NCBI RefSeq assembly: GCF_000469465.1
Contig: NZ_KI271838.1
Location: 1-36,124, forward strand
Length of the DNA stretch: 36,124 bases
Origin: Gemella bergeri ATCC 700627
GTDB taxonomy: Bacteria; Bacillota; Bacilli; Staphylococcales; Gemellaceae
Direction of reading: 5' to 3'
The notes below the pieces were generated by a model. The model ran no database searches and had not been told where the DNA came from. It saw only the letters and a program-made list of their open reading frames with translations. Both the position numbers and the translations under genes were made by a program. Shown here in pieces: positions 1-8,066 of the stretch (positions are counted from its first letter, which is position 1; the number at the start of each line of letters is the position of its first letter).

Positions 1-14
1 CTTTATTTTACAAC

Positions 15-839
15 TTATCTTTTAAATAAACCGGATTTGATATAAGATAAGTTTTCTTCTAAGCCATGAATAAAATCTAAACCGAATGCAACCGGTAAAT
101 CTACTAATTTTTCAGAACCAACCAATGCTTCAAAGTATGTCTGAAAAATTAATGTTGCATTTATATTTTTATTAAAATGATTATAAACTTCATAAGCATA
201 TTCAATATAATTTTTTCCTTCATCGGTAACAAAAATAGGTTCATCTATTTGAATGTGAGTGGCACCCGCAGTTACTAATTCTTTAAATACTTCAGTATAA
301 AGTGGGACTAATTTATTCAAGGCATCTTTAAAGTCGCTAACCCCCGATGATAAAGCTATAAAAGTAATTGGTCCTGTAATGACAGGTTTAGCTTTATCAT
401 CGATGATTTCACGAGCTTCTTTATATAAATCCAGCAAGCGGGTGTTATTTAATTTCGGTTGGGCATTGTCCCATTCCGGTACAATGTAGTGATAATTGGT
501 ATTAAACCATTTTTTTAACGCTGAGGCGACATGTTGTTTGTTACCACGTGCAATATCAAAAAATAAATCAATATCAATTTTTCTGTCAGAAAATCGTTTT
601 GGAATAATATTGAATTGAATTGATAAATCTAAAATTTGATCATATAGTGAAAAATCTCCGACCGGAATAAAATCCACCCCCGCATCAAATTGTTTTTTTA
701 AAAACTCTTTACGAAGTTTGGCGGCTTCTTCAAATAATTCATTTTGTCGAATTGTTTTGTTCCAGTAACCTTCAATTAATTTTTTCCATTCTCTTTTTTC
801 CCCTAAACGAGGGTATCCTAAATTTGAAATTTTTGTCAT
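15..839 (-). pseudogene. metE: Cobalamin-independent methionine synthase MetE, N-terminal fragment
   Basis: The 274-residue reading frame begins with the MetE N-terminal signature ([16 protein letters not shown]) and continues through recognisable stretches such as [23 protein letters not shown] and IQIDEP. MetE transfers the methyl group of 5-methyltetrahydrofolate polyglutamate to homocysteine and is normally about 750 residues, with the zinc/homocysteine site in the C-terminal barrel. That half is absent: a TAA at 15-17 ends the frame. Dropping one A from the preceding AAAA would continue with Asp-Lys-Leu, which resembles the usual next MetE stretch, but another stop follows at once. So the gene is either decayed or the window edge carries errors. 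The ATG at 839 has AGGAGG eight bases upstream. Two methionine T-box leaders precede it. Confidence 0.8.
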
Positions 840-890
840 GTAACTTTCCTCCTAAAAAATTAAAATATGTATGACAGTATATTTATATAG

Positions 891-1130
891 TAAAAAACGT
901 CCTTTAACAATAAATATTATTGCTAAAGGACGTAAATTACGTGGTACCACCTTAGTTTATTTACACATCGTGTAAATCTCATTAAACATTAACGTTGTTA
1001 AGCGTAATCATCTTGCAGTGCTTGATGATTAAAACTCCAAGACCATATTCAAAAAAATTGTTTAATCTCTTTTCAGCTACCGAGATTCTCTAATATAAAC
1101 GCCTTCTTTTACTCATCTTTTCCTTGTATA
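891..1130 (-). promoter_or_regulatory. T-box riboswitch (Met), proximal copy of a tandem pair upstream of metE
   Basis: Read on the minus strand, the region holds the T-box sequence AAGGTGGTACCACG (about 938-952). A terminator hairpin follows, with arms ACGTCCTTTAGC / GCTAAAGGACGT-type at 897-933, running into TTTTTT. Upstream is a Stem I with AGAGA and GGTAGCTGAAAAGAGA motifs. The candidate specifier is AUG (complement of 1044-1046) followed by GUC, the same context as in the distal copy. The antiterminator bulge UGGU fits an ACCA tRNA end. I infer that uncharged tRNA-Met stabilises the antiterminator and lets metE be transcribed. Confidence 0.85.
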
Positions 1131-1151
1131 ATATATATTAATAGACAGTTA

Positions 1152-1405
1152 TAAAATAAAAAAAAGGCGGTAACACAAGGGACGAAAAAACCGTGTTACC
1201 ACCCAAATTTATAATCTTAAAATAAAAAATTAAAATTACCTCAAAGATTTATAACGATAATCAATCGTGATTAATTTACTGTTGTTCATTAATCCGGCTC
1301 AGTGACCATCTACGACGGCCAAAAATACTTTCTTTCACCTAATGAAAGCTCTCTGAAAAATTTAATACCGTCGCTCTTCACTTCAACGCTTATTTATTAA
1401 CTGTT
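1152..1405 (-). promoter_or_regulatory. T-box riboswitch (Met), distal copy of a tandem pair upstream of metE
   Basis: On the minus strand Stem I starts with AGTGAAGAGCGACGG and closes with CCGTCGTAGATGGTCACT, so AGTG/CACT and CGACGG/CCGTCG pair around an internal loop. The loop carries the specifier AUG (complement of 1307-1309), and the AGTGAAGAG side is the usual loop-E-like strand. The distal part has CAGAGAGC and AGGTGAAAG motifs. The T-box is GGGTGGTAACACGG, and the terminator (1166-1202) pairs GGTGGTAACAC with GTGTTACCGCC before a run of T. No strong promoter separates this copy from the next, so the two probably act in series on one transcript. Confidence 0.85.
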
Positions 1406-1412
1406 GATAAAG

Positions 1413-1441
1413 ATAGTAACACATTATTTTTTTCTTGTCAA
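1413..1441 (-). promoter_or_regulatory. Promoter of the metE T-box leader
   Basis: Minus-strand TTGACA (complement of 1436-1441) and TACTAT (complement of 1413-1418) are separated by 17 bases. Transcription would start near 1405, just before the first T-box Stem I. Confidence 0.8.
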
Positions 1442-1597
1442 TAATTTTTTGAGAAATATATATATGCGTAAATAAAAATTTATAAAGATTTAAACAAAGA
1501 AAATGGTAATATTTTAAAACAGTAAGTATATAGAATGTAATTTTCAAATTTTTTTATATTTTGGTAATTATAAAATTTTTTGAAAACCCCATTTAAT

Positions 1598-1626
1598 TTG
1601 AATTTTCGTCTGAGAGTTAGTAAAAT
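1598..1626 (+). promoter_or_regulatory. Promoter of yhaM
   Basis: TTGAAT (1598-1603) and TAAAAT (1621-1626) are 17 bases apart, about 35 bases before the start codon of yhaM. It is divergent from the metE leader promoter. Confidence 0.6.
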
Positions 1627-1659
1627 AGTATATGGAAAATACGAAGAAGGGGTGAAAAA

Positions 1660-2604
1660 ATGTTTATTAACGAATTTAAAACCGATATGGAAGTTAGTAT
1701 GTTTTTTCTTTTGGATAATGTAGTTCGTGGCATAGCAACAAGCGGGAAACCTTATTTAACCATTACCTTAAAAGATAAAACAGGAAGTATTGATGGAAAA
1801 ATTTGGGATGTTAAAGATGAAGACACGGAAAATTTAAAATCAGGAATAATAATTTTTGTAGAGGGGACAGTATTAGATTATCGTGGGAAACTACAACTAA
1901 AAGTAAAAAATTATCGCTTAAAAACCAGTGATGAAAATATTAATATTCAAGATTTTATTCAAACAGCACCAATACCTAAAGAGGTAATGGTAAGCGAATT
2001 AAACAATTTTTTAAAAGAAATAGATAATGCAAAATTAAAAGCGGTGACAATAGAATTATTAAATAAATATAAAAAACAATTTTTGACTTTTCCGGCGGCA
2101 AAGTCTATGCACCATGATTTTTATTCAGGACTTATTTATCATACAACAACTATGTTAAAGGTGGCAAAAGCATTACTTGTTATTTATCCATCATTAAATA
2201 AAGATTTATTATACAGTGGGATTATTTTGCATGATTTAGGCAAAACAGTTGAGTTAAGCGGCCCAATAGGAACGTCTTATACACTGGAGGGTGAACTTTT
2301 AGGGCATATAGTTATTATGAGTGATGAAGTAGCCAGAGTGGCTGAAAAATTAGGTATAAGCGGTGAGGAAATTATTTTGCTGCGTCACATTATTTTGGCG
2401 CATCATGGTAAGTATGAATTTGGATCACCTAAGTTACCGATGCTTAAGGAAGCGGAAATTATTAATTTTATAGATAATATAGACGCCAGAATGCAAATGT
2501 TTGATAAAAATTTAGCAAATGTAGAGCCGGGTAGTTTTTCTGATAAACTATTCGGGTTAGAAGGACGTCACTTTTATGTGCCGATATTTGATAAAGAAGA
2601 ATAA
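1660..2604 (+). CDS. yhaM: 3'-5' exoribonuclease YhaM
   Basis: The 314-residue protein has the YhaM architecture and length. An N-terminal OB-fold covers roughly residues 10-95 (GKPYLTITLKDKTGSIDGKIWD, cut here to its core LKDKTGSIDGKIWD). A metal-dependent HD domain follows: His-His at 151-152, LIYH near 161, the HD pair at 191-192 in ILHDLGK, then LAHHGKYEFGSP and IDNIDARM. The family degrades RNA (and DNA in vitro) from the 3' end in the cytoplasm of Bacilli. The ATG follows AAGGGGTG at a normal distance. The next gene starts 15 bases downstream, so they are probably co-transcribed. The identification rests on the OB+HD order and the conserved HD-domain motifs. Confidence 0.93.
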   Translation: MFINEFKTDMEVSMFFLLDNVVRGIATSGKPYLTITLKDKTGSIDGKIWDVKDEDTENLKSGIIIFVEGTVLDYRGKLQLKVKNYRLKTSDENINIQDFIQTAPIPKEVMVSELNNFLKEIDNAKLKAVTIELLNKYKKQFLTFPAAKSMHHDFYSGLIYHTTTMLKVAKALLVIYPSLNKDLLYSGIILHDLGKTVELSGPIGTSYTLEGELLGHIVIMSDEVARVAEKLGISGEEIILLRHIILAHHGKYEFGSPKLPMLKEAEIINFIDNIDARMQMFDKNLANVEPGSFSDKLFGLEGRHFYVPIFDKEE

Positions 2605-2619
2605 AGGAATTGATAGATT

Positions 2620-3594
2620 ATGAATAAAATGATGAAATATATATTAGGTTTTGTTGGAATATTTTCAGCGGCGCTAGTTTGTGTTTTTGGAATAGTAAAG
2701 TATGAAGAGTACAAAGAGCAAAATACTGTAAATGAAAGTGCCAATTTAGTAAACGTTAATAAACAGGATTTGTCAAAAGAAACAACGGTAATTTTGGAAA
2801 AAATAAATAATACAACAGATATAGAAAATTTAAAATCATTAATAAATTTAGATAGTTATACTATAGATGCTATTAACAACTATAATTCACGTCTAAGTTA
2901 TGCGGTAGATAACAGTTCCGGTGAAGATAAGATAGTTGTAAAAACAGGTGGTTATTACAAAGATAATAAAGCGATAGATATAAATAGATGGATAGGTATA
3001 TATAAAGTCAGCAATAATAAATTAGAAAAAACTAATGATAATATTGAAGATTTAAAAGCAAAAATTAAAGATAAATTGAAATGGAATAATTTCAATTTAA
3101 AAAATACAAAACATAATAGACAAGCGGCATATGAAACGGTAAGAACATATATATTTCATATACATGATAAAAAAGGGTATAAATTGCAACCGGTAACTTT
3201 GTTCGGTTATCTTCCGGATCCTGACAAAATAATACGAGGGACAGGCGATATAAACGGATTTACTGTTATTTCATTACAAGAATTAACGGATATATACAAT
3301 ACGGTTTATCCGGATACCTATAATGACTCACAAGTAAAAGATGATATAATAAATGTCATAAAAAATTCTAACACAAAAGAAATGTATAAAGAAATAGATG
3401 ATAGTTTTGAAGAAAACGGAAAAACAATACTTTCTGATATAAAATTAGGAGAAACGGTATTTTTTAAAAAAGATAATATATACTTAACCGCAATGGGCGG
3501 AATAGGTGGAGCGTCACCAATATCTCCTTTAGAAGATATATCACAATATAAAGAAGATGGAGAAAGAATAATTGTACCGATAATAGATATTTAA
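2620..3594 (+). CDS. Membrane-anchored protein of unknown function, ended by an in-frame stop
   Basis: I do not recognise this 324-residue protein. Residues about 7-27 form one hydrophobic segment (YILGFVGIFSAALVCVFGIV) after Lys-rich residues. No lipobox cysteine sits in the right place, so it looks like a signal anchor with a hydrophilic Asn/Lys/Asp-rich domain outside the cell. It starts 15 bases after yhaM with AAGGAATTG upstream. The TAA at 3592-3594 is followed in the same frame by 36 sense codons (KNGRVVGEYVLRLNNKHYEG and onward) up to TAG at 3700-3702. The extension has normal protein composition, so the original gene probably ended at 3702 and carries a nonsense change. Alternatively the short form is the native one. 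Confidence 0.7.
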   Translation: MNKMMKYILGFVGIFSAALVCVFGIVKYEEYKEQNTVNESANLVNVNKQDLSKETTVILEKINNTTDIENLKSLINLDSYTIDAINNYNSRLSYAVDNSSGEDKIVVKTGGYYKDNKAIDINRWIGIYKVSNNKLEKTNDNIEDLKAKIKDKLKWNNFNLKNTKHNRQAAYETVRTYIFHIHDKKGYKLQPVTLFGYLPDPDKIIRGTGDINGFTVISLQELTDIYNTVYPDTYNDSQVKDDIINVIKNSNTKEMYKEIDDSFEENGKTILSDIKLGETVFFKKDNIYLTAMGGIGGASPISPLEDISQYKEDGERIIVPIIDI

Positions 3595-3774
3595 AAAAAT
3601 GGAAGAGTAGTCGGTGAATATGTCCTTCGTTTAAATAATAAACATTATGAAGGGGGAAACAGTCCAAGTAAATATTATATTGAGGAGATAAGACAGCCAT
3701 AGAAAATAACACCATAAATCGTACTGTTTAAATACTAAAAATTTTAAAAGCTAATTAGTCGATAGATATAATGG

Positions 3775-3887
3775 TTTATTGATTTGAGAATTTTCTTTAA
3801 AAGGTTTTTTCCAAGATTAATAAATTGTAAGGGAATGACTTGATAAAATTGATTTTTAAAAAATCATGATTTTTGAGTCATTCCCTT
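3775..3887 (+). repeat. Structured intergenic repeat, copy A, ending in a terminator hairpin
   Basis: The first stem pairs TTTATTGATTT (3775-3785) with AGATTAATAAA (3814-3824). The second stem pairs AAGGGAATGACT (3829-3840) with AGTCATTCCCTT (3876-3887) and encloses an inner GATTT/AAATC hairpin. A T-rich stretch follows. Copies B (near 5.9 kb) and C (near 35.5 kb) share the order and loop sequences but have different, compensating stem bases. The second stem also lies at the 3' end of the minus-strand dehydrogenase gene and could terminate both converging genes. Confidence 0.75.
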
Positions 3888-3892
3888 TATTT

Positions 3893-4756
3893 TTAAAGAT
3901 TATAGTATTTAGAGATGGCTTGTGTTCCGTTAGTATTTTTAACTTCTTCTTCTAAACTTGTATAAAGTTTATAGACAAGTTCAAGACCTGGAAGTTTAAT
4001 ATTCATTTTTTCACATTCTTCTAGTGCCAATCGCATATCTTTTATAAAGTGATGGACGAAAAATCCGGGTTTAAAATCGCCTTTCAAGATACGTGGACCG
4101 TAAGAAGTCATAGAGAAACTCCCACCGGAACCGGTTGAAACGGTTTTAAAGAAATCGTCCATGTTCAGACCGACAGATTTTGCAAATTTAAAACTTTCTG
4201 CTACTGAAATCATAGTGGTGGCAATAGCAATCTGATTAGCAAGTTTTGTATATTGACCTTTACCTGCTTTACCGAAATAGGTGATATTTTTACCTAAATG
4301 TTGTACCAACGGTAAGACATTTTTTTCAAAAATATCTTTATCTCCTCCTGCCATAATAGAGAGTGTACCGTTTTTTGCACCTATATCGCCACCGGTAACA
4401 GGTAAATCTAAAGCAAAAGCCCCAATTTTTGCAAATTCGGCACTTATTTTTTCTGCTAAAGTAGGTGATGATGTAGACATATCCACGAATATTTGCCCTT
4501 TTTTAGCATTTTTTAAAAGTCCGTGTTCACCTAAATAAACTTCTTCAACATCTTTAGGATAGCCAACCATAGAGAAAACTATATCAGCTTTTAACGGTGC
4601 ATCTTCAATTTTTTCTAAAAGGTTTGCGCCTCTTTTAACAAGGGCTGCCGTTTTAGACTGAGTTCTATTATAAACAAATAACTCATGTCCGGCATCCAAT
4701 AAATGTCCAGCCATACTTTCTCCCATTACACCGGTACCGATCCATACAATTTTCAT
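3893..4756 (-). CDS. NAD(P)-dependent beta-hydroxyacid dehydrogenase (3-hydroxyisobutyrate dehydrogenase family)
   Basis: The 287-residue protein is a full-length member of the beta-hydroxyacid dehydrogenase family (HIBADH/GarR/YkwC type). The Rossmann nucleotide-binding loop is at residues 7-15 (GTGVMGESM) and the substrate-binding signature at 117-130 (DLPVTGGDIGAKNG). The catalytic lysine is K171 in GQYTKLANQ, and an all-alpha C-terminal domain follows. Members oxidise 3-hydroxyisobutyrate, tartronate semialdehyde, succinic semialdehyde or similar acids; the substrate cannot be read from the sequence. ATG at 4756 has GGAGG nine bases upstream. It is transcribed alone, from an extended -10 promoter overlapped by a cre-like site, which suggests carbon catabolite control. 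Confidence 0.88.
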   Translation of the reverse strand: MKIVWIGTGVMGESMAGHLLDAGHELFVYNRTQSKTAALVKRGANLLEKIEDAPLKADIVFSMVGYPKDVEEVYLGEHGLLKNAKKGQIFVDMSTSSPTLAEKISAEFAKIGAFALDLPVTGGDIGAKNGTLSIMAGGDKDIFEKNVLPLVQHLGKNITYFGKAGKGQYTKLANQIAIATTMISVAESFKFAKSVGLNMDDFFKTVSTGSGGSFSMTSYGPRILKGDFKPGFFVHHFIKDMRLALEECEKMNIKLPGLELVYKLYTSLEEEVKNTNGTQAISKYYNL

Positions 4757-4789
4757 AATTATATCCTCCGTTATTTTATTTCTTTTTTT

Positions 4790-4820
4790 ATTATATCATA
4801 AAATAATGTAAACGTTCTAC
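4790..4820 (-). promoter_or_regulatory. Extended -10 promoter with overlapping cre-like site
   Basis: Minus-strand TGATATAAT (complement of 4790-4798) is an extended -10 element. TGTAAACGTTCTAC (4807-4820, plus strand) resembles the CcpA operator, with the AAACG core intact and the right half imperfect. It covers the -35 position, so binding would be expected to repress. Confidence 0.45.
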
Positions 4821-4885
4821 TTTTAGATGCCGGTCGATATTTAATTATTTTCTTAATCTTTAATTAAATTATTTTTTAAGAAATA

Positions 4886-4894
4886 TGCTATAAT
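4886..4894 (+). promoter_or_regulatory. Extended -10 promoter of menA
   Basis: TGCTATAAT (TG at 4886-4887, TATAAT at 4889-4894) is an extended -10 element with no clear -35 box. The start codon of menA lies about 33 bases downstream. Confidence 0.6.
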
Positions 4895-4926
4895 TATAAA
4901 GTATAAAATAATTTTTGGAGGTTATT

Positions 4927-5823
4927 GTGGATAAATTAAGAGAATTTTTCTTATGTACAAGACCACACAGTTATCCTGCAGCTCTTGCACCTGTACTACT
5001 TGGATCAGTTTATGCTTTAAATTATGTTAAGAGTATATCATATATAAAATTTTTAATATTTTTAGTAGCATGTTTATTAATTCAGGCTGCAACAAATCTA
5101 TTTAATGAATATTATGATTATAAGAAAGGTTTAGATAAAATTGATTCAGAAGGAATTTCCGGTTCAATAGTAAAAGGTAAATTAAGTGCTAAAGAAGTCT
5201 TAGTAGGAGCAATACTTCTTTATTTAATAGCACTGATTTTCGGGATAATTCTTTCTTTTATAACAAGTTTTAATATTTTTGTAGTCGGGATAATCTGTAT
5301 GTTCGCAGGATATTTTTATACAGGAGGTAAGTATCCTATCGCATATTCTCCGTTTGGAGAAATTATATCCGGATTTTTTATGGGTACTGTGATAGTAAGT
5401 TTAGCGTTTTATATTCAAACAACGTTTGTAAATATAGATATAGTAATAATATCAGTACCACTGTTTTTATTAATCGGTAGTATCCTTCTTGCTAACAACA
5501 TTCGTGATTTGGATAATGATAAAGACTCAGGCAGAAAGACTTATGCAATAATTGTGGGAAAAAACTATGCAATTAAAACATTAGCCGCTGCGTTTATTAT
5601 TGTTTATAGTTTAAATATTTTATTCTCGTTCACTAAGTACGGTACATTTTTTAACTTACTCGTTTTACTGACAATGCCTTTAGCTGTAAAAATAATAAAA
5701 GGCTTTAATGATAATAATGATAAAAAAACTATGGCACCTTATATGGTCCTTACTGCCAAGCTAACAATTTTTATAGGATTATTAATGTCAGGTGCTTATA
5801 TACTAAAATATATATTTTTATAA
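4927..5823 (+). CDS. menA: 1,4-dihydroxy-2-naphthoate polyprenyltransferase MenA
   Basis: This UbiA-family membrane prenyltransferase (298 residues) has both aspartate-rich motifs: NEYYDYKKGLD (residues 60-70) and NNIRDLDNDKDSGRKTYA, which bind Mg2+ and the polyprenyl diphosphate. The N-terminal LCTRPHSYPAALAPVLLGS is typical of MenA, and about eight or nine hydrophobic segments follow. MenA attaches the isoprenoid tail to 1,4-dihydroxy-2-naphthoate in menaquinone synthesis. The start is GTG at 4927: GGAGG at 4917-4921 is the ribosome binding site with a five-base gap, so the TTG at 4915 lies inside that site and is not the start. No other men gene is in view. Confidence 0.88.
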   Translation: MDKLREFFLCTRPHSYPAALAPVLLGSVYALNYVKSISYIKFLIFLVACLLIQAATNLFNEYYDYKKGLDKIDSEGISGSIVKGKLSAKEVLVGAILLYLIALIFGIILSFITSFNIFVVGIICMFAGYFYTGGKYPIAYSPFGEIISGFFMGTVIVSLAFYIQTTFVNIDIVIISVPLFLLIGSILLANNIRDLDNDKDSGRKTYAIIVGKNYAIKTLAAAFIIVYSLNILFSFTKYGTFFNLLVLLTMPLAVKIIKGFNDNNDKKTMAPYMVLTAKLTIFIGLLMSGAYILKYIFL

Positions 5824-5842
5824 TATGAAGTAAATAGAAAAT

Positions 5843-5900
5843 AGAGAGCGACTTAAAAATCGTGATTTCGTTAGAAATCAATTTTTTTGAGTCGCTCTCT
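5843..5900 (-). terminator. Structured intergenic repeat, copy B (minus orientation), terminator-like
   Basis: AGAGAGCGACT (5843-5853) pairs with AGTCGCTCTCT (5890-5900) around an inner GATTTC/GAAATC hairpin. The minus-strand reading aligns with copies A and C, including the TAACGAAATCA loop segment and an upstream AATAAATTGT shared with copy A. It lies between the converging ends of menA and the AzoR-like gene and probably terminates both. Confidence 0.75.
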
Positions 5901-5989
5901 GACAATTTATTAAATTTTAGATCAGTCTTTTTCAATTTTGAGTAGTCTATTGATGTTTAAATGAGCTTTTGAAAATAATAATAAGGTAA

Positions 5990-6613
5990 TTATAAGGTTT
6001 CTTTTATTATTTTTGTTAAATCCATTTTTGCAGTTTCTATTATTTTTTCTTTATTATTTTTTTCCAAATCCAACCCTTGAACACGTAAAAGTTGCATATG
6101 ATTTATCCCCATTACACCGAGTATTCCTCGAAGGTAATCAACGGTAAAATCAAGATTTATATATTGAATATGGCTATCAAATTCTCCGCCGCTTGTAAGG
6201 ATAAAGATAATTTTTTTGTCCGGATTATCAAGGCCTATTAAAGTTTCTATTTCACATTCAAAAGTTTCATTTACTATAACGATATTATCAATATAATCTT
6301 TAAATTTAGAAACAATATTAAAATTATGAAGCGGCATATAGATAAATATTATATCAGTGTTTTTCCACTGTGTTAATAATTCTTTTTGTCTTATACAATC
6401 TTTTTGTTCTTTTGGTGTCAATTTTTTATTTTCATAATTAAACATATGTTTATCCATAACAGGAATATAACAATCCGGTGAGTACAGATTTAAAGTTTTG
6501 ATATTGTTAAAACCTTTCTTCCTTAATTCTGTTTCACCGGTTAAGGTTAAAATGTTGGAAACACGATTTTTGTTATCAAAATCCGGATGGCAAAGAATTT
6601 GCAATACGTTCAT
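5990..6613 (-). CDS. AzoR-like FMN-dependent NAD(P)H oxidoreductase (flavodoxin fold)
   Basis: This 207-residue protein matches the layout of FMN-dependent NADH-azoreductases (AzoR/AcpD family). It has a beta strand and nucleotide loop at the N-terminus (VLQILCHPDFDN), LTPKEQ before the second helix, the flavin-binding segment MPLHNFNIVSKFKDYIDNI, and a Gly-rich LTSGGEFD loop. The family reduces quinones and azo compounds with two electrons from NAD(P)H in the cytoplasm. Several usual AzoR residues differ (for example no S-x-S-R-S phosphate loop), so the electron acceptor is uncertain. ATG at 6613 is preceded by AAGGAG. A TGATATAAT extended -10 promoter (complement of 6647-6655) sits directly after the lysC terminator. 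Confidence 0.75.
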   Translation of the reverse strand: MNVLQILCHPDFDNKNRVSNILTLTGETELRKKGFNNIKTLNLYSPDCYIPVMDKHMFNYENKKLTPKEQKDCIRQKELLTQWKNTDIIFIYMPLHNFNIVSKFKDYIDNIVIVNETFECEIETLIGLDNPDKKIIFILTSGGEFDSHIQYINLDFTVDYLRGILGVMGINHMQLLRVQGLDLEKNNKEKIIETAKMDLTKIIKETL

Positions 6614-6654
6614 AACAATTCTCCTTTGAAGATGATTTTTAGTAACATTATATC

Positions 6655-6698
6655 ATAAAAAAGTACCTTAAACTGAAAAATTTAGGTTTAAGATACTT
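6655..6698 (-). terminator. Terminator after lysC
   Basis: On the minus strand AAGTATCTTAAAC pairs with GTTTAAGGTACTT (plus-strand arms 6661-6673 and 6686-6698) and is followed by TTTTTT. It sits six bases after the lysC stop and just before the promoter of the AzoR-like gene. Confidence 0.75.
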
Positions 6699-6703
6699 AA
6701 TTG

Positions 6704-8013
6704 TTACTTAAATTCATTATAAAGAGCGGTTATTGTTTTTTCATAATCATTATTATGAACACCGATAATAATATTTATTTCATCATTGGTTTGTGAAATT
6801 AATGCGATATTAACTCCTGCATTACCTAAAGACCCGAATAAACGTGCCGATAAACCGAGAGAATTTTTCATTTTTTCGCCAACGGTAGCTATAAGAGAAA
6901 TTTCATTTGTTACATTAATTTCATCAGCTTGAATAATATTTTTAATTTTAGCTACAAGTTCATGGATAAATGGCTTGATTGCATTTGTTTCGACAACAAT
7001 AGAGAATGAATCAATACCGCTTGGAATATGCTCGATGTTGACGTGATATTCTTCGAATACCTTAAGAACTTTTCCTATCAATCCAATTTCGTTTGCCATA
7101 TGATTTTTTTAATAGTAATAATGGAAAAATTCTTTTTACCGGCGATACCGGTAACTATATTTTTATTTTCAATTATATTTGCATTATCACTGATAATTGT
7201 GCCGGTGTTTTTAGGGTTATTAGTATTTTTAATTTGAATAGGTATTTCTTTATCGCGAACAGGAAAAATCGCCTCTTCATGAAGAACGCTTGCCCCCATA
7301 TAAGAAAGCTCACGTAGTTCTGAGTAATTGATTACTTTAATCTCACGCGGATTTTTTATAATACGCGGATCAGCCATAAGGATACCCGAAACATCCGTCC
7401 AGTTTTCATAAACCTCGGCATCTGCGATATTTGCAATAATGGCACCCGTTACATCACCACCCCCACGTGACATTATTTTAATTTCACCATTTGGAAGGGA
7501 ACCGTAAAAACCGGGAATTAATAATTTATCATGTTTTTTAATTAATTTATTAAAAGCATCTTGAGTTTTTTCATAATCAATTTTACCTTGGTAATTGTAA
7601 AAAATTAAATCTTTGGCATCAACAAAGTAATATCCTAAATATTCAGCCATAAGTAGTCCTGTTAAGTATTCGCCACGACTAACCAGATATTCTTCATCAA
7701 TGTCTTTAGTAAGTTCGCTTTTAAGTTTGGTAAGTTCGCCTTGAATATCGAATGTTAATCCTAATTCCTCTGCAATAGTTAAGTATTTATTCTCAATCAT
7801 TGAAAAAATAGTGTCAGCGCTGATATTATATTTAATATGAGCGTAGCACAAGTATAATAAATCGGTTATTTTATTATCTTTATTGTTAGCTTTACCTATT
7901 GCACTGACTACTACAAGTTTTCTTGCGGGATCCAGTTCTACTATATTTTTAACTTTTTTAAATTGTTCAGCACTTGCTACTGAGCTTCCTCCAAATTTAG
8001 CTACTTTGACCAT
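6704..8013 (-). pseudogene. lysC: Aspartate kinase LysC, interrupted by a one-base frameshift
   Basis: Two overlapping frames together encode one aspartate kinase, which makes aspartyl phosphate, the first step to Lys, Met and Thr. The first (8013 to 7078) has the kinase domain: KFGGSSVA at residues 6-13, VSRGEYLTG, MSRGGGDVTGAI and a following Asp-Pro-Arg stretch. The second (7099 to 6704) has the regulatory ACT domains (HIPSGIDSFSIVVE, VGEKMKNSLGLSARLFGSLG, ALISQTNDEINII). They meet at a run of seven A (minus strand, 7104-7110); an eighth A would join them into about 436 residues, the usual length of monofunctional lysine-sensitive kinases. The second frame begins with an ATG but has no ribosome binding site. 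It follows hom by 53 bases. Whether the break is real, recoded or a sequencing error cannot be told here. Confidence 0.88.
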
Positions 8014-8066
8014 TTAAAATCTCCTTTTCAATAATTTCATTTGTTATTTTTAACACTGATTTATTA

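Noticed and set aside
1131..1160. A separate promoter for the second metE T-box
   Set aside because: A TATTATAC-like box exists, but no -35 element lies at a usable distance.
840..1450. SAM (S-box) riboswitch for metE
   Set aside because: The conserved S-box elements were not found, and the T-box, AUG specifier and terminator explain the region.
3464..3715. Minus-strand frame of 83 codons
   Set aside because: It lies opposite the hypothetical gene and its read-through extension, has no ribosome binding site, and its residues (His/Leu/Tyr-rich) look like an antisense shadow.
7099..7110. Programmed -1 frameshift in lysC
   Set aside because: The run is in a register where the P-site tRNA would have to re-pair with TAA, no stimulatory hairpin was seen, and three other genes break the same way, so error or mutation is more likely.
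7028..7317. Plus-strand frames over the lysC break
   Set aside because: They are antisense to conserved kinase and ACT sequence and have no start signals.
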